From Smittium culicis (lineage: Eukaryota > Kickxellomycota > Harpellomycetes > Harpellales > Legeriomycetaceae), in NCBI GenBank assembly GCA_001970855.1, contig LSSN01005637.1, positions 1 through 16,118 of the forward strand: a stretch of DNA of 16,118 nt, read 5' to 3'. A model generated the notes under the pieces. It saw only the letters and a program-made list of their open reading frames with translations. It was not told the DNA's origin and ran no database searches. Shown one piece after another: positions 11,066 to 16,118 of this stretch. Made by a program: the position numbers and the translations under genes. Each line of letters opens with the position of its first letter. Position 1 is the first letter of the stretch.

Positions 11066-11878
11066 AAAAAAATATATCTATTCGGAAATATTTACTTTTT
11101 GAAGGCAAAAATATTCTCATAGTATATTAAACTTACTCTCTCATATCAAATTTCTTATTCATCGCCACCAACAAAGTTGATCAAATTTATAGTAGTATTT
11201 TTACAGATACAAAAAAATAAATGAATTATATACTAGTAATTAGAGCCAAATTTTATTATAATTTATAAAATTTCGATAATTTAAATTAAATCCTGAGCTC
11301 ATAGAACAAATTAATTAATTATTGCATTATCTATTACCTCAAAATAAATTTATGCCTATAATATTGTACTATAATTCTTGTTTTAGAACTTTAAAGTATA
11401 ATTCAAAAATGATTAAGGGATAAATGGAGCTTTACTAAGCGTATGCACTATGTGGATTATAGCCAACAAGATTAAAATCTATGATAGATAAAGTTTATCT
11501 AGACAGTGAATTTTTGAAATCAAAACTAAAATTGTTGACACTATACTTAAAAATTATAATCACGGTGGTAATAAAAACCCCTTTTATTAATAATATGTAT
11601 ATTTTATATTCATAATATATATATTATTAGATTGGAATTTCATGAAAAAATCATCCTTATATATATTAAAATTTAATAATAAAAAAAATAATAAATTTCT
11701 AAAAATAATAATAGTCATAACAAGCTAGAAATTCGCATATAAAATTAAAGTGCAACATAAGAAAATTCTTTCTTATACTTTAAATTCAAAACCAATTACC
11801 GTTTTATTATTATATGAATTTATTCATAAAAGAAATAAGTTCAATAATTCTTATTAATTCTCCTATTGTGAGAGAATC
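11066..11878. other. AT-rich spacer without recognisable genes
   Basis: Frames close quickly and no repeat or motif stands out beyond short alternating TA palindromes such as that near 11616-11632. I see nothing here that can be annotated. Confidence 0.5.
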
Positions 11879-11922
11879 TAAAGCCCCCCGTCTAGCTTTA
11901 TTTAATAAGTATTCCCTAGGGA
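11879..11922. repeat. two adjacent GC-rich hairpins
   Basis: TAAAGC (11879-11884) pairs with GCTTTA (11895-11900) around a 10-nt loop that contains a C5 run. Thirteen bases on, TCCCTAGGGA (11913-11922) is a 10-bp perfect palindrome. Together they form a GC cluster in AT-rich surroundings. Paired hairpins of this kind are known as GC clusters and double-hairpin elements in fungal mitochondrial DNA, but no sequence identity to those is claimed. Confidence 0.45.
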
Positions 11923-12214
11923 CTATTTTGGTTTCAAATTTGTATTTAAAAAGCTTACAATAAAAAATATTTTGTTCTTTCTTTTAATTATTGAATATTA
12001 ATTGTTTTTTTTTATAAAACTTACTCTCTAACTTATATAGAATAGTATTGTGTGTAATAATATGAATTAGAGAAATCTTTTGCTAGTTTCATAACGGTTA
12101 ATATAGACCAATACTATTGTATATTAATTTCTATAGTTGAATAATAAAATAATATATAATAATTTAATAGAAATCTGGTTGATATCAGATCTCCAGAATC
12201 TTTCTTTGTAATAA

Positions 12215-12487
12215 AAAACCGCTTTCAAATTATCTTTGCATCAAAAAAATTTTTTGAATTTAAAATCCCATTATTTTTTATTCTCAAATAATGTCACCCT
12301 GGAATTAATAAGAGCTCTCTTTGTCGTATTATTTCTCTACGACACATTACCCTGGAGAAATTTTCAAAGTTTTAGCTCCTTTATATGGTGCATATTATGA
12401 AAATTCTCATTCCTTCAGTTAAAAATTAGAAATAATTTTATTTCTTGCGCACGCTCTTCAGAAAACTTTGTTTATAAAACTCAATAA
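12215..12487 (+). pseudogene. stop-interrupted open frame with LFVV..F.YD motif
   Basis: The frame runs from just after a TAA at 12212 to a TAA at 12485, about 90 codons, with one internal TGA (12398-12400). There is no ATG start, so it is not a complete gene. The central part is hydrophobic and reads LELIRALFVVLFLYDTLPW, followed by a Ser/Phe-rich stretch. A second frame near 14420-14456 carries LFVVVFNYD in the same phase relative to an identical hairpin stem, so the two may be paralogous relics. At about 30% GC roughly seven stops would be expected, but given the number of frames in 16 kb a run like this can occur by chance. No protein family is recognised. Confidence 0.22.
12296..12356. 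repeat. TGTCGTA hairpin segment flanked by 8-bp direct repeats
   Basis: ACCCTGGA occurs at 12296-12303 and again at 12349-12356, exactly flanking 45 bases. That segment holds a 7-bp perfect stem, TGTCGTA (12322-12328) with TACGACA (12338-12344), around a 9-nt loop, preceded by the small palindrome AGAGCTCT. The arrangement resembles a short hairpin insertion with a target-site duplication. Both direct repeats fall inside the interrupted open frame 12215-12487, so ordinary coding-sequence coincidence is also possible. Confidence 0.4.
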
Positions 12488-12775
12488 GAATTATTGATAC
12501 TCCTCATTCATTTTAGGCTATCTTTTTTGGAATAGACTTAAAAACTGAAACAATTTCATTCATAAAAAAAGTTTTAAACGAAAATTTTTATTGTATAGAA
12601 TTCTTAGAAGTAATATCAAATCCGCTTAAAATTCATAAAAGGAAACTTATTTTACATAATTAAATAATTTTTAATCTTCATTTGTTATCTATATTAATTT
12701 TATTCTGAATAATATATCAAGAAAACCTAATTTTTTTGATATATTAAACCTATGTATCATGATTAGATATTAAAT

Positions 12776-12863
12776 AATTCTTATAAGAAAATAATAAGAG
12801 ATATTTTATTTACTTATTTACTTATTTACTTATTTACTTATTTACTTATTTCTCATAAGTATT
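12776..12863. repeat. inverted repeats enclosing a tandem array
   Basis: The 15-nt arms at 12776-12790 and 12849-12863 are complementary at 13 of 15 positions (AATTCTTATAAGAAA against TTTCTCATAAGTATT). They enclose 58 bases, most of which is the TACTTATT array. Transcribed or single-stranded, this would fold into a stem with a repeat-filled loop. The right arm overlaps the last two bases of the array. Confidence 0.5.
12811..12850 (+). repeat. 5 perfect copies of TACTTATT
   Basis: An exact 8-bp tandem repeat of five units with a partial unit just before it. The period equals that of the AATTCTCT array 2.6 kb upstream, but the units are unrelated in sequence. It lies in the loop of the inverted repeat at 12776-12863. 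Confidence 0.9.
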
Positions 12864-12931
12864 GTAACTTTTATGAGCTATTAGAAATATCTATAAGAAT
12901 TTTTAGAATATATATCTTTTTAAGAATTATG

Positions 12932-12964
12932 TTTTTTTTTTTTTTTTCAAACCATAAATTTATT
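12932..12964 (-). other. T16 tract with AATAAA on the minus strand (possible retroposon 3' end)
   Basis: Sixteen T residues (12932-12947) read as A16 on the minus strand. Eleven bases upstream on that strand is AATAAA (12964-12959), the standard eukaryotic polyadenylation signal at the usual distance from a poly(A) tail. This could be the 3' end of a minus-strand processed retroposon whose body lies to the right. No body homology is visible and the candidate target-site duplication (GAATTAT near 12925 and 13055) is too short to trust. In AT-rich DNA both signals can coincide by chance. Confidence 0.3.
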
Positions 12965-13991
12965 GCACGATATTAATTGATAAGAAAAAATAGTATCAAA
13001 ATATATTTTTTTAAAAATTTCTCGTTATAAATTTTATGCTGTTATGTTTATGAATGAATTATTTAAAGTCAGAAACTTTCAACTGTTTTTTAATATTATA
13101 ATTGAAAAGATAGTATTTCGATTATCTTTAAAGAGCTTCAGCCTCTAGTGATTAAATGTTCTAATTTTGGAAATATTAAATGTGTTATTAGTTTAAATTT
13201 TATTGTAAAAATGTAAAAATTGAATTATCTAATATATTTATAATACCTTTTAACTAAATAATAAATAATATAAAACAGTAATAAATATTATAATATTTAT
13301 TGAGATCAAAAAAGTTTAAAAAAATTTTTTTTATGATCATTATATTCTCTTTATGAATTTAGATTGAGAATCTTTTTACACCTCTGGAAAACCTTTTCAT
13401 TAATGGAAGATTCTTATCTGCCAAATATAGTCAATTTTATTTAAATTAAATGATCTAATTCCTATTTTTATCTAATTATTGAGTATTAAAATAAATCAAA
13501 ATAACAAATTTAATTATAAATAATCGCCGTATCAATAAATCACTTCTTTAAATGGTTCAGAGGAAAAAATCCTGGGTTCCATTACTTTCATCCCATTATT
13601 TTCTTTTTAATTTCAACAAATTCAAAAAAAATACTTTTCCAATATTTGTATTAGTCAGTAAATTATAATTTTTTTCCCAATTTCCTTAAACATTTAAACT
13701 TTAGCCAATTGTTAAATTAATTTTAATTATTTTTTAATCTGCTATCCAACCATAAAAAATACGCTCATTTAATTATATTCAAATATACTTTTATATATTA
13801 TCTGAAGTATTAAGTACCTTGATCAATACAAAGATATTTATAGTATTAAATCAAACACTCTTATCATTTTGTAATATTAAAAATTTTTCTATCATTTTTG
13901 TGCTTTTCAATTATCGAAAACAAATATAATAACTAATCAATTTAAAAAATGTTAGTACCTCGACTGAAAAAATAACTAAAGAGAATTAAAT
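12965..13991. other. AT-rich spacer; one perfect palindrome
   Basis: No credible coding frame. Patches of slightly higher GC occur at about 13130-13150, 13380-13440 and 13550-13590 but give only short open runs. The one clear structure is the palindrome at 13280-13301, listed separately. Confidence 0.5.
13280..13301. repeat. 22-bp perfect AT palindrome
   Basis: AATAAATATTA followed directly by its exact reverse complement, with no loop. It is the longest perfect palindrome I noticed in the window. It is built only of A and T, so chance formation is easier than for a mixed sequence. Confidence 0.6.
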
Positions 13992-14116
13992 ATGTCGAAG
14001 TTTTCCCTTTACTCCACCTAGATGTTTAATATTAGTCTAGGGTTTTTTTTTCTGGTTCAATAGTATTAGTTTGAATAAAGGTTTTAATTGTTTGATTTTC
14101 TCAATTTTATTGTACC

Positions 14117-14162
14117 AAAAAAGCTTCGTATCCATTAAAGCTTGGAAAAAGGAAGCCTTTTT
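14117..14162. repeat. stem-loop followed by T-run, AAAAAAGCTTC/GAAGCCTTTTT
   Basis: The 11-nt arms at 14117-14127 and 14152-14162 match at 10 of 11 positions around a 24-nt loop, which carries a second AAGCTT. The A-rich left arm and T-rich right arm resemble an intrinsic terminator in form, but the eukaryotic context and the long loop make that role unlikely. Confidence 0.4.
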
Positions 14163-14272
14163 ATAGTTAAAAATTTAATTATAAAACTTGGTGTTTTACT
14201 AATGTTTAAGGTATATAAATGTAAAAGGATAATATAATAAAATAATGCAATAAGATAATGATAATAGTATAG

Positions 14273-14480
14273 CTTAACACAAAGAGCAACTCTAACATAA
14301 AAAAATTCCACAAAGAAATAAATCCTCTGTATAAAAAAACTGTCAGAAGTTGTTCATATGCTAAAACTTTTAAAGAAAAATCCTTTGTTTTTGTAGGATT
14401 CTCCCTATTTTCTTTTTAGAGGATTAACCTCTTTGTTGTCGTATTTAACTACGACATATGCATTTTACATTGTTTGTTTT
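14273..14480 (+). pseudogene. stop-interrupted open frame, possible relative of 12215-12487
   Basis: Starting after a TAG at 14270-14272, the frame is open for 48 codons to a TAG at 14417, then continues about 20 codons to a nearby stop. It begins Lys/Asn/Ser-rich (LNTKSNSNIKKFHKEINPL), becomes hydrophobic before the TAG (FVFVGFSLFSF), and after it reads RINLFVVVFNYDI. Aligned with the frame at 12215-12487, the shared pattern is KS...F....(E/stop)..I..LFVV.F.YD with one gap. A GTATAT...TATAG segment at 14211-14272 could be a 62-nt intron joining an upstream open run (about 14137-14210) in phase, but that is speculative. Open runs of this length are expected in AT-rich DNA. The function is unknown. 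Confidence 0.2.
14379..14456. repeat. three consecutive hairpins, the last TGTCGTA/TACGACA
   Basis: In 78 bases there are AATCCT/AGGATT (14379-14384 with 14395-14400, 10-nt loop), AGAGG/CCTCT (14418-14422 with 14428-14432, 5-nt loop) and TGTCGTA/TACGACA (14437-14443 with 14450-14456, 6-nt loop). The last stem is identical to the one at 12322-12344, and the preceding small palindrome parallels AGAGCTCT there. GC is locally high (20 of 60 bases in 14401-14460). Confidence 0.5.
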
Positions 14481-14872
14481 TATTATGAATGCTATTAGTT
14501 AATTAATTATTTGTTTATCGATTTATTAGTTACCTCTGAGTTTAAAGCTAATACAGAAAAGTCTAGTGAATATAAAATTTAAATTAGAAAATTAGTACTG
14601 TCCTTGATTGGGGTTAAATAAGTTGTGCTTATTGATTAGGATAATGTAGGCTTGGGATAATTATTCTGAATTTCTTTCGCTTAATTGTCCAATGTAAATG
14701 CGAACATTTGGATATTAATCATATGTAGGAAATAAAAATTAGCAGACAAAGTTTTTTTTTCTTAGAAATTTATATATTAATGCGAAATATGTGTTTAATG
14801 ATATATACAACAAATTCGCTGATCTATTGTGCGACTAATATTTACTTTTTATTGGTCAACTCTTAATATTTT

Positions 14873-14937
14873 TATCTCTTTGTAAAATGTAATCTAACAG
14901 TTATGTATCTCTTTGTGAAAAGGGAGCTAACAGTTAT
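14873..14937 (+). repeat. tandem duplication of 32 bp, period 33
   Basis: TATCTCTTTGT...CTAACAGTTAT occurs at 14873-14904 and at 14906-14937. The two copies match at 27 of 32 positions, and all differences fall in the middle third. CTCTTTGT also begins the hairpin-bearing segments near 12316 and 14430, so a shared origin is possible but unproven. Confidence 0.7.
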
Positions 14938-15364
14938 TTATTACAAAGAAAAATTTTTTATAAGAGGTAAACCACGAAAAGATGATTTATATTATAAATT
15001 TCATTCAGTTTTATATACTACTATTATTTTACTAAATAATCAACAATGACTTTCCTGTTTTAAGGTTAACTAACAGATCTTTTGATTGTAAATAAGGATC
15101 CTTGATAGTTTCCTTTGTGCAAAAAATATATCTAGCGGGGCACAACCATAAAATAGGAAAATCAATACTTTAATTAATATTACACTATTATTATCTACAT
15201 AACCAAGAAAAGGGAAAATTCTCATTTCCGTGAACTATATATATTTCAAATTCTATAAAAGAAAATAATGGTTTTTGGAAGATAAAGTTTTTTTAAAGAA
15301 AGAAAAAATAAATAAATAAATTAAAAGTAAAAAAATTTTATAAGTAAACTTCTTTCGTTAATAA
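14938..15364. other. AT-rich spacer
   Basis: No coding frame is recognised. Two small GC-rich spots are visible: the 10-bp palindrome AAGGATCCTT (15094-15103) and GCGGGGCAC near 15135. The second shares GGGGCA with the hairpin at 15894-15948. Neither is tied to a known element. Confidence 0.4.
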
Positions 15365-15406
15365 ACACATAGTGAAAAATGTTAATTACGGTCTAGGACT
15401 ATGTGT
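15365..15406. repeat. hairpin ACACATAGT/ACTATGTGT
   Basis: The 9-nt arms at 15365-15373 and 15398-15406 are exact inverted repeats with a 24-nt loop. The neighbouring sequence is GC-richer than average and reads on into ACTACGGCGACA near 15440. I assign no function. Confidence 0.5.
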
Positions 15407-15729
15407 GTAAATTACCAGCCTTGACAAACTTGGTTTAAAACTACGGCGACAAATAAAAGCTATTTTTTTGTCATACAATCTATATTATACCATTTTCTAA
15501 TGTGATTTAAAAATAAAAGCATGACCAATGAGAATTAGAAATTAAATAATAAAAAGTATTTTGCCTCAGAAGAATCTTCAATATAAAGAATTTATTTTAA
15601 TAGATAAAAGTTGGAGACCATGTGCAAATTGATATTTAATATACTAAATTATTTCATGCCTTGGAGGTCACTAGGTAAAATAGACTATATTTCCATAATA
15701 ATAAAATATCGATATGAACGATAATTGAA

Positions 15730-15774
15730 ACGCAATATTTTTTAACGCAAGGCTTTTTGACGCAAATATTAAAG
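15730..15774 (+). repeat. three ACGCAA motifs at exact 15-bp spacing
   Basis: ACGCAA starts at 15730, 15745 and 15760. The 9 bases following each differ but remain T- or A-rich, so this is either a decayed 15-bp tandem repeat or a set of iteron-like sites. Iterons bound by proteins are known in replication origins and operators, but nothing else here supports such a role. Confidence 0.6.
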
Positions 15775-15893
15775 CCAATTATGCTCAGTTAAAATACTTT
15801 AATTCCGAGGCATAATGGAGTATTGGTTTGTTGTATTAAAACAACAAATAATATATTTCAATATAAACTATTAACGAATCATAAAATCGATTT

Positions 15894-15948
15894 TTTAAAG
15901 AGTTTTGGACGGGAAAGGGTTAACCCTTCCGGGGCAAGCACTCTTAAA
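15894..15948. repeat. 55-nt GC-rich hairpin with perfect AAGGGTTAACCCTT core
   Basis: TTTAAAGAGT (15894-15903) pairs with ACTCTTAAA (15940-15948) with one bulged A. The centre holds a 14-bp perfect palindrome (15915-15928) that lengthens to GG...CC on both sides with a bulge. The sides between them are GC-rich (GGACGGG and CCGGGGC) and only partly paired. It is the most GC-dense spot in the right half. It looks like a mobile GC cluster, a small structured RNA or a foldback element, and the sequence alone does not decide. The core also reads as two telomere-like AGGGTT units head to head, which may be coincidence. Confidence 0.55.
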
Positions 15949-15987
15949 CTTAATTAAAAATTGTAATTGGATAAGCCATAATATATT

Positions 15988-16029
15988 TATTTGCTATTTG
16001 CTATTTGCTATTGGATATTGGATATTGGA
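15988..16029 (+). repeat. composite tandem array: 3x TATTTGC then 3x TATTGGA
   Basis: Two 7-bp units, each repeated exactly three times, abut without a gap. The units share TATT and the period, so one probably derived from the other and each was then amplified. Sequence before and after is AT-rich and non-coding. Confidence 0.85.
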
Positions 16030-16118
16030 TATTTATAATTTATCAGCCAATAATTTATTACTATCTTATATTATTTATCATGCTGTCGTTTGGTTGGATA
16101 ATTTTGGTAGTTCAAAAA

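Noticed and set aside
14022..14166. Open frame from an ATG that continues if one shifts frame at the T9 tract (14043-14051)
   Set aside because: The shift is chosen by eye to extend the frame; frame-switching at a homopolymer greatly raises chance open runs in AT-rich DNA.
14211..14272. 62-nt GT...AG intron candidate (GTATAT...TATAG)
   Set aside because: Splice-like ends are common at this composition, there is no convincing branch site, and neither flanking exon is recognised.
15430..15455. AAAACTACGGCGAC resembling a conserved large-subunit rRNA segment
   Set aside because: Only about 13 bases resemble it and the neighbouring rRNA sequence is absent.
2447..16118. A mitochondrial genome fragment, suggested by GC-rich hairpins in AT-rich DNA
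   Set aside because: No mitochondrial protein, tRNA or rRNA gene is visible in 16 kb, and the copia relic favours a nuclear location; kept only as a weak alternative.

Overview
The window is AT-rich DNA (15-17% GC in the poorest 60-base lines I counted by hand, 38-47% in the richest). It has almost no intact coding capacity. There is no open frame longer than about 80 codons from an ATG, and I found no tRNA, rRNA, CRISPR or bacterial-style operon. The one recognisable protein homology is a broken Ty1/copia retrotransposon. Together with poly-A/T tracts, microsatellites and dense AT palindromes, this points to a gene-poor intergenic or heterochromatic stretch of a eukaryotic nuclear genome. 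A fungus or other AT-rich eukaryote would fit, but I cannot name the organism. A large, intergenic-rich mitochondrial genome is a weaker alternative, suggested only by GC-rich hairpins on the right side.

Layout. (1) Bases 1-2450 are richer in GC and hold the transposon relic on the + strand. A doubtful gag-like frame (848-1114) is followed by a twice-frameshifted protease active site (1538-1608) and a reverse-transcriptase fragment (1826-2202). The order matches a copia pol gene, but the spacing shows that most of the integrase and the RT catalytic core are missing. A hairpin and 40-bp direct repeats follow (2281-2446). (2) Bases 2447-10120 are an AT desert with palindromes but no credible gene. 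(3) A perfect microsatellite of 13 AATTCTCT units (10121-10224) lies at the junction with the right part. (4) Bases 10225-16118 are still AT-rich but dotted with short GC-richer islands. These hold a possible signal-peptide-bearing pseudogene (10760-11065), two stop-interrupted frames that share a short motif and an identical hairpin stem (12215-12487 and 14273-14480), several GC-rich hairpins, and four short tandem arrays.

No working gene system can be supported. The most notable unexplained structures are the pair of TGTCGTA/TACGACA hairpins, the 55-nt GC-rich hairpin at 15894-15948, the ACGCAA triplet at exact 15-bp spacing, and the tandem arrays near the right end. Hand counts on four desert lines show no depletion of CpA/TpG relative to ApC/GpT, so classical fungal RIP is not evident there.
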